A stretch of 34,206 bases of DNA from Uruburuella suis. Lineage in GTDB: Bacteria; Pseudomonadota; Gammaproteobacteria; Burkholderiales; Neisseriaceae. The stretch lies in the NCBI RefSeq assembly GCF_004341385.1, contig NZ_SLXE01000028.1:1-34206 (forward strand), written 5' to 3'. Shown piece after piece: positions 1 through 6,002 of the stretch. Position 1 is the first letter of the stretch. The number at the start of each line of letters is the position of its first letter. Position numbers and translations under genes: made by a program. The notes under the pieces are model-generated. The model was given only the letters and a program-made list of their open reading frames with translations. It made no database searches and was not told the origin of the DNA.

Positions 1-272
1 GAAGAAGGCGCAGCCGGCGGTGAAGAAGTAGGCTGCCGCTTGGCCGGCGGCCTTGGGCATGCGTATGCTGGGGGCTTGCAGTCTGCCGGTATCTGGCGCT
101 GTAGTTTGACAATGTGAAATTTGACAATGTGAAGGAATAGGCCGTCTGAACGATTGGGTTCGGACGGCCTGTTTGTTATGGGTGGGGTGGCCGTAGTTGT
201 TTGCGCGGTGGGGCTGCATGGTGTTTCAACTCACAGCCGCCCGAGGTCCGTTCGTTATTGAGGAATCTAAAT
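1..272. other. Gene-poor left edge of window
   Basis: No gene can be supported here. The first 31 bases read in one plus-strand frame as a short lysine-rich tail (KKAQPAVKK, then stop), which could be the end of a gene lying outside the window, but nothing identifies it. A DUS inverted pair follows at 139-170. The rest, up to the end of hscB at 273, shows no motif I recognise. No hscA or fdx start is visible beside hscB. Confidence 0.4.
139..170. terminator. DUS inverted-pair hairpin, left edge
   Basis: AGGCCGTCTGAA is followed after an 8-9 base loop by an imperfect inverted copy (TTCGGACGGCCT), then TGTTTGTT. This is the usual Neisseria DUS terminator form. It lies downstream of hscB, which ends at 273 on the minus strand, and could also end a plus-strand gene from outside the window. 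Confidence 0.55.
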
Positions 273-773
273 TTATTGTGCTGCTTGAATTTCTTGTCTG
301 AGCTTGTTAAGAAAGCGGCCTTGGCGCACGAGGTTGGCGGCGTTGTGATGATCGGTTTGTTTGAAGGCGGTTTGCAGAGCGCTGAGCAAGGTGTTTTGTT
401 CGGCTTGGATGTCGGCTTCCAATGCCAGTAGGGCGGCTTGGTTGTTTTGGGCGCGGGCTTCTTCTAGGGTTTCGCGCCATTCCATTTGCTGCATCAGGAA
501 TTCGGGCGGAAATGAGGTGTGCTCGGGGGAGTCGGCGTGGATATTGTGTTGTTCGAGCAGATAGGCGGCGCGGTCGATGGGATTTTTAAGGATTCGGTAG
601 GCTTCGTTAACGGCTGAGGCCATCATCATGGCTTGCTTTTGCTCAAAGGCGGAAGCGGCGGCATGGCGGTCGGGATGGAAACGGGCCGCGAGGCTGCGGT
701 AGGTTTGTTCGAGTGCGGCGGTGTCGATATCGAATGCGGGCTCGAGTTGGAATAGGGTGAAGTGTTGGCTCAT
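273..773 (-). CDS. hscB: Fe-S cluster co-chaperone HscB
   Basis: A J-domain co-chaperone of 166 residues that in the known family brings IscU to the Hsp70 HscA and stimulates its ATPase during cluster transfer. The sequence shows the J-domain HPD motif at residues 33-35 and a C-terminal helical region typical of the IscU-binding domain; the length is normal for HscB. I choose the ATG at 773 (MSQHF); the frame opens 9 bases earlier at a TTG. It is the last visible gene of the isc cluster, separated from iscA by a DUS hairpin. Its usual partner hscA is not next to it, so HscA must be encoded elsewhere. Confidence 0.93.
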   Translation of the reverse strand: MSQHFTLFQLEPAFDIDTAALEQTYRSLAARFHPDRHAAASAFEQKQAMMMASAVNEAYRILKNPIDRAAYLLEQHNIHADSPEHTSFPPEFLMQQMEWRETLEEARAQNNQAALLALEADIQAEQNTLLSALQTAFKQTDHHNAANLVRQGRFLNKLRQEIQAAQ

Positions 774-791
774 GATGGGCAATAGGTATGT

Positions 792-817
792 AGGCCGTCT
801 GAAAGTTCAGACGGCCT
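792..817. terminator. DUS hairpin between iscA and hscB
   Basis: AGGCCGTCTGAA, a 2-base loop, then TTCAGACGGCCT: a perfect 12-bp stem just after the iscA stop (828) and before hscB (773). It may reduce read-through into hscB. It lacks a strong T-run, so partial attenuation is as likely as full termination. Confidence 0.6.
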
Positions 818-827
818 GTTGGTATGA

Positions 828-1148
828 TTAAACGTGAAAGCTTTCACCGCAGCCGCATTCGTCTTTGACGTTGGGGTTTTCGAATTTAAACCCTTCTTGC
901 AGGCCTTCTTTGGTGTAGTCGAGCTGGGTGCCGTCGAGATAGGTGTGGCTTTTGGGGTCGACGAATACTTTCACGCCGTGGCCTTCAAACACGATGTCTT
1001 CGGGCTGGATTTCGTCAACGAATTCGAGCGTGTAGGCCATGCCGGAGCAGCCGCTGGTTTTAACGCCCAAGCGGATGCCTTCGCCTTTGCCGCGGCGGCT
1101 GAGGAAGTTTTGAATGTGGTTGGCGGCGTTGGGGGTGAGTGTAATCAT
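828..1148 (-). CDS. iscA: Fe-S cluster assembly protein IscA
   Basis: An A-type Fe-S carrier (HesB/IscA family) of 106 residues, starting MITLTPNAANH. The three conserved cysteines are present: C34 in SGCSGM, and C98 and C100 in the C-terminal ECGCGESF. In this family they bind iron or a cluster for delivery to apoproteins. The ATG at 1148 is preceded by AAGGATAAGG, a good ribosome binding site; a longer frame to 1199 lacks one and adds residues foreign to the family. It lies in the isc operon, about 60 bases after the HhH-like gene and 54 bases before hscB. Confidence 0.95.
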   Translation of the reverse strand: MITLTPNAANHIQNFLSRRGKGEGIRLGVKTSGCSGMAYTLEFVDEIQPEDIVFEGHGVKVFVDPKSHTYLDGTQLDYTKEGLQEGFKFENPNVKDECGCGESFHV

Positions 1149-1187
1149 GGCCTTATCCTTGCAGGGAACGGGGTTGTTTGGTTTGGC

Positions 1188-1199
1188 TTCAGACGGCAT
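1188..1199 (-). repeat. AT-form DUS
   Basis: TTCAGACGGCAT is the reverse complement of ATGCCGTCTGAA, the uptake dialect of meningococcus and gonococcus rather than the AG form dominant here. It lies in the gap between the HhH-like gene and iscA. A further variant, TGGTCGTCTGAA, sits at 1212-1223 in the end of the HhH-like gene. Confidence 0.75.
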
Positions 1200-1207
1200 T
1201 CGGTAAA

Positions 1208-1462
1208 TTAATGGTCGTCTGAAAGGCTGATGCGTTGTTGCGCCCAGGTAACGGCGGCTTGCATGGCGGCACGGGCTTGCGGGCTGTTGCGCCAGCAGGT
1301 GCTGCCGCTGAGGGCGGCGCCTTGTTGCAACATATCATCCACATCGGCGGCGGCCAGCTTGGCAATATCGTCTAAACCCATTTGTTGCAGGCGGGTTAAC
1401 ACGGTGGCACCGATGCCTTTTTGTGCCAGCAGTGATTGTTGTTGTTCTGCATTCAAGGGCAT
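1208..1462 (-). CDS. Small helix-hairpin-helix-like protein in the isc operon
   Basis: An 84-residue protein with no signal peptide or membrane segment. Residues 14-45 (LAQKGIGATVLTRLQQMGLD, then DIAKLAAADVDDM) look like a helix-hairpin-helix or Cdd1-type fold, in which a GIG-type hairpin is followed by a helix and a conserved TGS-C stretch (here LSGSTC, 51-56). Such folds often bind nucleic acid, but no function is established here. The ATG at 1462 has AAGGA just upstream; that AAGGA overlaps the stop codon of the zinc-finger gene before it, so the two are probably translationally coupled. Its place between iscU and iscA suggests co-expression with Fe-S assembly. Confidence 0.72.
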   Translation of the reverse strand: MPLNAEQQQSLLAQKGIGATVLTRLQQMGLDDIAKLAAADVDDMLQQGAALSGSTCWRNSPQARAAMQAAVTWAQQRISLSDDH

Positions 1463-1472
1463 GGCGCGTTCC

Positions 1473-1739
1473 TTATTTTAGCTGGCTGTCTTTGCTGCCG
1501 CGGCGGTTGTAGGCCGTCTGAAACTTTTCCTGTTGGTCGTGCACTTCTTGGCAGCTGATGCATAGTTGCACGCCGGGCAGGGCGCGGCGGCGGGCTTCGG
1601 GTATCGGCTCGCCGCATTCGGCGCATTCGCGCGCGCTTTGGCCTTGCGGCAAAGCGGCGCGGGCATATTGCAGCGCATCGTTTAATGAATCGTCGATTTG
1701 CTGCTGCTCTGCGCCATCGGGTGCCCAGCCGCCGGCCAT
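1473..1739 (-). CDS. DksA/TraR-type C4 zinc-finger protein
   Basis: An 88-residue protein with four cysteines in a C-x2-C-x17-C-x2-C pattern (C39, C42, C60, C63), the DksA/TraR zinc-finger signature, preceded by an alpha-helical N-terminus. It resembles the short YbiI-like members rather than full DksA (about 150 residues), so a direct role on RNA polymerase is uncertain. Its ATG directly follows the iscU stop codon (TAA then ATG, no gap), with AAAAAGG inside the end of iscU as ribosome binding site. A DUS lies inside the gene at 1511-1522. The tight packing implies co-translation with IscU. Confidence 0.85.
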   Translation of the reverse strand: MAGGWAPDGAEQQQIDDSLNDALQYARAALPQGQSARECAECGEPIPEARRRALPGVQLCISCQEVHDQQEKFQTAYNRRGSKDSQLK

Positions 1740-2123
1740 TTATTGGCCTTTTTTCTTTTTATAGTCGCTCACGGCGGCTTTGATGGCATCTTCCGCCAAA
1801 ATCGAGCAGTGCACTTTCACCGGCGGCAATTCGAGCTCTTCGGCGATTTCGCTGTTTTTAATCGACATGGCTTCATCTAGGCTTTTGCCTTTCACCCATT
1901 CGGTGATCAGGCTGGAAGAGGCGATGGCGGAGCCGCAACCGTAGGTTTTGAATTTGGCGTCTTCGATAATGCCGCTTTCGTTGACTTTGATTTGCAGCTT
2001 CATCACGTCGCCGCAGGCGGGCGCGCCTACCATGCCGGTGCCGATGCTTTCATCGCTTTTGTCGAACGAGCCGACGTTGCGGGGGTTTTCGTAGTGGTCG
2101 ATGACCTTGTCGCTGTATGCCAT
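1740..2123 (-). CDS. iscU: Fe-S cluster scaffold IscU
   Basis: The 127-residue scaffold on which [2Fe-2S] clusters are built from IscS-derived sulfur and iron. Cluster ligands C37, C63 and C106 and the conserved D39 (PACGD) are present. The HscA recognition motif LPPVK is at 99-103, just before C106, so this IscU should use an HscA chaperone although hscA is not in the window. AAGGAA precedes the ATG. It is followed without a gap by the zinc-finger gene. The family assignment is firm. Confidence 0.97.
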   Translation of the reverse strand: MAYSDKVIDHYENPRNVGSFDKSDESIGTGMVGAPACGDVMKLQIKVNESGIIEDAKFKTYGCGSAIASSSLITEWVKGKSLDEAMSIKNSEIAEELELPPVKVHCSILAEDAIKAAVSDYKKKKGQ

Positions 2124-2157
2124 GGTGTGTATTCCTTGTGGTGGTTTGTTTTATTTG

Positions 2158-2169
2158 AGGCCGTCTGAA
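2158..2169 (+). repeat. Single DUS between iscS and iscU
   Basis: One AGGCCGTCTGAA copy in the roughly 120-base gap between iscU and iscS. A partly related AGGCGGCCTGAA follows at about 2230. No full terminator hairpin is seen, consistent with iscS and iscU being co-transcribed. Confidence 0.8.
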
Positions 2170-2243
2170 GGGAATTCAAGTGTTCATACGGCATGTGTTA
2201 CGGTGATGGAAATGGGTTTTGCAAAGTTTTCAGGCGGCCTGAA

Positions 2244-3458
2244 TTAATGCTCTGCCCATTCTACGGTGCTCAAATCGATGCCTTCTTGATGCATTTCCCA
2301 AAGCGGCGACAATTCGCGCAGCTTGCCGATTTTGGATTTGATCAATTCGGCGGCGTATTTCACTTCTTCTTCGGTGGTCATGCGGCCGAAGGTGACGCGC
2401 AGGGAAGAGTGGGCCAGCTCGTCGTTGCGGCCGAGCGCGCGCAATACATAGCTTGGCTCAAGGCTGGCTGAGGTGCAGGCGGAGCCGCTGGACACGGCCA
2501 GCTCTTTCACGGCCATAATCAGGCTTTCGCCTTCTACGAAATTGAAGCTGACATTTAGGTTGGTGGGCACACGCTGCTCTAAATCGCCGTTGATATACAC
2601 TTCTTCGATGTCTTTGATGCCGTCGAGGAAAAGGTTGCGCAGTTTCAATGCATGGGCGCGGTCTTGCTCGAGTTCGAGGCGGGCGAGGCGGAAGGCTTCG
2701 CCCATGCCGACGATTTGGTGGGTGGCTAAGGTGCCGGAGCGGAAGCCGCGCTCGTGGCCGCCGCCGTGCATTTGCGCTTCGAGGCGTACACGCGGTTTGC
2801 GGCGCACGTATAAAGCGCCGATGCCTTTGGGGCCGTAAACTTTGTGGGCAGAAAGGCTGAGCAAATCGACTTTGACTTTTTCCAAATCAATCGGGGTTTT
2901 GCCGGCGGCTTGGGCGGCGTCTACATGGAAAATGATTTTGTTGTCGCGGCAGATTTCGCCGATGGCTTCGATATCTTGAATCACGCCGATTTCGTTGTTT
3001 GCCCACATCACCGATACCAAAATGGTGTCGGGGCGGATGGCGGCTTTGAGGGTTTCCAAATCAATCAGGCCGTTGGGCTGCACATCGAGATAGGTCACTT
3101 CAAAGCCTTCGCGCTCGAGCTCGCGCATGGTGTCGAGCACGGCTTTGTGCTCGGTTTTGGGCGTGATCAGGTGCTTGCCCTTGCTTTGGTAGAAATGCGC
3201 TGCACCTTTGATGGCGAGATTGTTTGACTCGGTGGCGCCGCTGGTGAACACGATTTCTTTGCTGTCGGCATTAAGCAGCTTGGCGATTTCGCTGCGGGCG
3301 TTTTCCACCGCTTCTTCGGCCACCCAGCCGAAGCTGTGGCTGTTGGAGGCGGGGTTGCCGAATTGTTCGGTGAGATAGGGAATCATTTTTTCGGCCACGC
3401 GTTTGTCTACCGGAGTGGTGGCGGCGTAGTCGAGGTAAATCGGGGTGTGGATGGTCAT
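2244..3458 (-). CDS. iscS: Cysteine desulfurase IscS
   Basis: A 404-residue PLP-dependent enzyme that turns L-cysteine into L-alanine and passes the sulfur as a persulfide to IscU and other acceptors. The PLP lysine is K206 (SLSAHKVYGPKG), H104 stacks on the cofactor in the family, and the mobile-loop cysteine is C328 (SSGSACTSASLEPS), the group-I IscS form. The N-terminus YLDYAATTPVD and C-terminus SPLWEMHQEGIDL are typical. The ATG has GGAAAGA upstream. It lies 39 bases after iscR. Confidence 0.97.
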   Translation of the reverse strand: MTIHTPIYLDYAATTPVDKRVAEKMIPYLTEQFGNPASNSHSFGWVAEEAVENARSEIAKLLNADSKEIVFTSGATESNNLAIKGAAHFYQSKGKHLITPKTEHKAVLDTMRELEREGFEVTYLDVQPNGLIDLETLKAAIRPDTILVSVMWANNEIGVIQDIEAIGEICRDNKIIFHVDAAQAAGKTPIDLEKVKVDLLSLSAHKVYGPKGIGALYVRRKPRVRLEAQMHGGGHERGFRSGTLATHQIVGMGEAFRLARLELEQDRAHALKLRNLFLDGIKDIEEVYINGDLEQRVPTNLNVSFNFVEGESLIMAVKELAVSSGSACTSASLEPSYVLRALGRNDELAHSSLRVTFGRMTTEEEVKYAAELIKSKIGKLRELSPLWEMHQEGIDLSTVEWAEH

Positions 3459-3497
3459 GGCGGTGTCTTTCCGGTTGGGTTTGTTTGAGGTTTTGTT

Positions 3498-3944
3498 TTA
3501 ATGGATATGGGTGAAGGTAACGATTTTGCCGCCGCCTTCGCTTTGCTGTTGGTCGAGAATGTGTTGCAGGGTGACGCTGCCCAAATAATCGTTGATGGTT
3601 TTGTTGAGATTTTCCCATAAATCGTGGGTGAGACAGGGCGCGCCGTTGTGGCAGTTGGCCTTGCTGCTGCATTGAGTGGCATCGAGCTTGTCTTCTGCGG
3701 CGGCAATGATTTGGGCGATGCTGATTTCGTCGGCACTCACCGCTAAAATATAGCCGCCGCCGGGGCCGCGCACGCTGCCGACCAGCCGGGCGCGGCGCAG
3801 CTTGCTGAAAAGCTGCTCCAAATAAGAGAGCGAAATGTGCTGCCGCTCGCTGATGGCGCTGAGCTTTACCGTGCCGTGTTGGGCGTGCATGGCCAAATCG
3901 ATCATGGCGGTAACGGCAAAGCGGCCTTTGGTGGTTAATCGCAT
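3498..3944 (-). CDS. iscR: Rrf2-family regulator IscR
   Basis: A 148-residue Rrf2-type winged-helix regulator that senses Fe-S status. MRLTTKGRFAVTAM at the N-terminus is typical, the winged helix spans about residues 1-75, and cluster ligands C92, C98, C104 and H107 match the IscR pattern. In known systems the [2Fe-2S] form represses its own isc operon. It is first in the operon, and a candidate IscR site overlaps its promoter. The ribosome binding site is weak. Function is inferred from family and context. Confidence 0.96.
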   Translation of the reverse strand: MRLTTKGRFAVTAMIDLAMHAQHGTVKLSAISERQHISLSYLEQLFSKLRRARLVGSVRGPGGGYILAVSADEISIAQIIAAAEDKLDATQCSSKANCHNGAPCLTHDLWENLNKTINDYLGSVTLQHILDQQQSEGGGKIVTFTHIH

Positions 3945-3978
3945 TAAGTGGTGCGCCTATTGGTTCGTGAATAGTTGA

Positions 3979-4007
3979 ATTGTCTGATTTCCGAGTGAAT
4001 TTGTCAA
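3979..4007 (-). promoter_or_regulatory. Probable iscR promoter
   Basis: On the minus strand: TTGACA (4002-4007), 17 bases, GACAAT (3979-3984), giving a start near 3972 and a short leader of about 28 bases to the iscR ATG. The -35 is a perfect consensus and the spacing ideal. Confidence 0.65.
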
Positions 4008-4011
4008 GTAT
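3987..4011 (-). promoter_or_regulatory. Candidate type-1 IscR operator
   Basis: The minus strand reads ATACTTGACAAATTC then ACTCGGAAAT across the -35 box and spacer. This fits, from memory, the TTGAC-n-AATT-n-ACTCGG pattern of IscR sites upstream of isc operons in other proteobacteria. Placement over the -35 fits autorepression. Confidence 0.5.
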
Positions 4012-4141
4012 AGAAGAGCGATGAAAACAGAAGGAATTATGGCGGAAAATAGAGAATAAACAGCGCGGCGGCTTTCAGACGGCCTGTTTGCGGCAGCGCA
4101 TAATGGCATTGGAAAATCGGAAGCGGGCGGTAAAAATTCGT

Positions 4142-4147
4142 TATAAT
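4142..4147 (+). promoter_or_regulatory. Possible -10 box for cls
   Basis: A consensus TATAAT 36 bases before the cls ATG, directly followed by a DUS at 4149-4160. No good -35 lies at 16-18 bases, so only the -10 is supported. Another, inverted, DUS is at 4074-4085. Confidence 0.35.
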
Positions 4148-4182
4148 CAGGCCGTCTGAAAAAATTGCAAAGGCATAGGGCT

Positions 4183-5664
4183 ATGGAAATTCCTTGGGGG
4201 CAGATTTTTTTGTGGCTGCACATCACGATTGTGACTGCGTGTGCGGTGAGGGTGCTTTATAAGCAGCACAATATCGGCACGGCTTTTGCTTGGCTGATTG
4301 TGCTGTTTGTGTTTCCGATTTTGGGTGCTGGGCTGTATTTATTGATCGGCGAGCCGCGCTTGGGCACGGCGCGCGCCAAGCGCACGGTGGAAATGAACCG
4401 TTTTTACCGCGATTTTGCCGAACGCTATCTGGCCGACAGCCAATTGCAGATGAGCCGCGAGATGGCAAACCGCTATCACGGCATCAGCCGCATGGCGGCG
4501 CAGAGCACGGGGCTGGCGGCCACCAACAGCAATGCCATGACCTTGCTCAACAGCACCGACAGCATTGTGGATGCGATATTGGCCGACATCAATCAGGCGC
4601 AGCAATCCCGCCTGCTGGCGTTTTACATTATCGAGCCGCAAGGGAAAATCGAAACCTTGCTGGATGCGGTGATTGCGGCCTCAAAGCGCGGTGTAGACTG
4701 CATGATTTTGGCCGATGCGGTGGGCAGCAAAAACTTTTTCGACAGCGATTGGGTGGCCAAACTGCGCCGCGCCGGCGTGGAAGTGCATGCCGCACTGCCG
4801 GTGGGCTTGTGGCGCACGCTCTTTACCCGCGCCGATTTGCGCAACCACCGCAAAATTTTGATTGTGGATAAAAAAATAGGCTACACCGGCAGCTTTAACC
4901 TAGTTGACCCGCGCTTTTTCAAACAAAATGCCGGCGTGGGCGAGTGGGTGGATGTGATGATGCGCTGCACGGGGCCGGTGGTGCTGGAAATGACGGCGGT
5001 GTTTTACGCGGATTTGGCGGTGGAAAACGACCAAAACCTCAGCGGCGTGCAGCAATATTTGAGTGGCTACAGCGAAATCATTCCGGCCATGATTCCCGAC
5101 AAGCTGCGCGCGGGGCAGATTGATGCGCAGGTGATTCCCTCATCGCCGGCGCAGCAAGAACGCGTGATTTATGAAACCATTGTGTCGGCGATTTTTATGG
5201 CCACGCAGAAAATCGTGATTACCACGCCTTATTTTGTGCCCGACGAGCCGCTGCTGGGCGCGCTCACCACTGCCGCTAGGCGCGGTGTGGAGGTGACGCT
5301 GATTCTGCCCGAGAAAGTCGATTCGCTGATGGTGCGCTACGCCTCGCGCGCCTATTATCCAATGCTGTTGGCCGCCGGTGTGAAAATCGCCTTGTTTAAA
5401 GGCGGCTTGCTGCACGCCAAAACCATGACCATCGATGATGACTTCACCTTGTTTGGTACGGTGAATATGGACATGCGCAGCTTTTTCCTCAATCTGGAAA
5501 TCAGCCTAGCGATTTACGATAAGGGCATCACGCAGCAAATCAGCCATTTGCAGCAGGGCTATCTGCAAGACAGCGAATATATCACCGTAAAAGATTGGCA
5601 AAAACGGGCAAAATGGTGGGGCTTGGTGGAAAACACCGTGCGCTTGATGAGCCCGCTTTTATAG
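4183..5664 (+). CDS. cls: Cardiolipin synthase (phospholipase D family)
   Basis: A 493-residue inner-membrane enzyme that joins two phosphatidylglycerol molecules to give cardiolipin and glycerol. Two N-terminal membrane segments (about 8-25 and 34-55) precede two HKD catalytic motifs: H222/K224/D229 (NHRKILIVD) and H411/K413/D418 (LHAKTMTID), each followed by the family GSFN/GTVN-type stretch. I place the start at the ATG at 4183 (MEIPWG) with TAGGG upstream; the frame opens 18 bases earlier at a TTG inside the leader. It is divergent from iscR and ends before a DUS terminator. A ClsA-type assignment is likely from the two N-terminal membrane helices. Confidence 0.92.
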   Translation: MEIPWGQIFLWLHITIVTACAVRVLYKQHNIGTAFAWLIVLFVFPILGAGLYLLIGEPRLGTARAKRTVEMNRFYRDFAERYLADSQLQMSREMANRYHGISRMAAQSTGLAATNSNAMTLLNSTDSIVDAILADINQAQQSRLLAFYIIEPQGKIETLLDAVIAASKRGVDCMILADAVGSKNFFDSDWVAKLRRAGVEVHAALPVGLWRTLFTRADLRNHRKILIVDKKIGYTGSFNLVDPRFFKQNAGVGEWVDVMMRCTGPVVLEMTAVFYADLAVENDQNLSGVQQYLSGYSEIIPAMIPDKLRAGQIDAQVIPSSPAQQERVIYETIVSAIFMATQKIVITTPYFVPDEPLLGALTTAARRGVEVTLILPEKVDSLMVRYASRAYYPMLLAAGVKIALFKGGLLHAKTMTIDDDFTLFGTVNMDMRSFFLNLEISLAIYDKGITQQISHLQQGYLQDSEYITVKDWQKRAKWWGLVENTVRLMSPLL

Positions 5665-5691
5665 GATTTTACGCGTGATACAAAGGCTTGG

Positions 5692-5719
5692 AGGCCGTCT
5701 GAAATATTTCAGACGGCCT
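5692..5719. terminator. DUS terminator after cls
   Basis: AGGCCGTCTGAA, a 4-base loop and TTCAGACGGCCT, followed by TTTCCTTTTT. It is placed 28 bases after the cls stop. Confidence 0.8.
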
Positions 5720-5743
5720 TTTCCTTTTTAGTAGCGGCCAAGG

Positions 5744-5897
5744 CTATAAGTGGAATGCAAGAAAAGGTTATACGAAACGGCATGCTACAACCGCGTAGGT
5801 TAGATTGATAAACCCAGCGTTCCAGACAGCTTATGGATAGGTTGGGTTTACAACCCAACCTATCCACCGTATCACTTTTTTATGCATTCCACTATAG
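5744..5897. repeat. Correia-like miniature element, copy A
   Basis: About 154 bases bounded by inverted ends: left CTATAAGTGGAATGCAAG, right (reverse complement) CTATAGTGGAATGCATAA followed by AAAAGTGATAC. The left end has one extra A compared with the other copies. The middle holds a long perfect hairpin: GATAGGTTGGGTT, then TACA, then AACCCAACCTATC. It has no coding capacity. It sits directly upstream of the hmbR promoter. Other copies are at 8321-8473, 19341-19492 and, degenerate, 28085-28232. Confidence 0.8.
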
Positions 5898-5943
5898 CAG
5901 CACTTAAATCCATGTAAATTGTAAGGGTTTGTTGAATAATGTT

Positions 5944-5971
5944 TGCACAATTATTGATAATAATATATATT
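5944..5971 (+). promoter_or_regulatory. Candidate hmbR promoter
   Basis: TTGCAC (5944-5949), 16 bases, TATATT (5966-5971), about 32 bases before the hmbR ATG. It overlaps the Fur box. The AT-rich stretch allows other -10 choices. Confidence 0.5.
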
Positions 5972-5974
5972 CTC
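5956..5974 (+). promoter_or_regulatory. Fur box upstream of hmbR
   Basis: GATAATAATATATATTCTC matches 14 of 19 positions of the Fur consensus GATAATGATAATCATTATC and covers the likely -10. Fur-type iron repression of haem receptor genes is established in Neisseria. Confidence 0.65.
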
Positions 5975-5987
5975 ATTAATGTTTAAA

Positions 5988-5994
5988 GGGGGGG
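5988..5994 (+). repeat. G7 homopolymer at the hmbR ribosome binding site
   Basis: Seven G residues lie 8 bases before the hmbR ATG and serve as, or overlap, the ribosome binding site. Homopolymeric tracts near Neisseria surface-protein genes are often phase-variable, but seven is short. Confidence 0.6.
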
Positions 5995-6002
5995 TGAAAT
6001 AA

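Larger units (their letters stand above)
5665..6002. other. Gene-free region between cls and hmbR
   Basis: Holds, in order, the cls terminator (5692-5719), a 154-base Correia-like element (5744-5897), and the hmbR promoter with Fur box and G7 tract (5944-5994). No small gene is seen. Confidence 0.7.

Noticed and set aside
1..31. Lysine-rich C-terminal tail (KKAQPAVKK then stop) of a plus-strand gene
   Set aside because: Only nine residues and no recognisable family; the frame may be chance.
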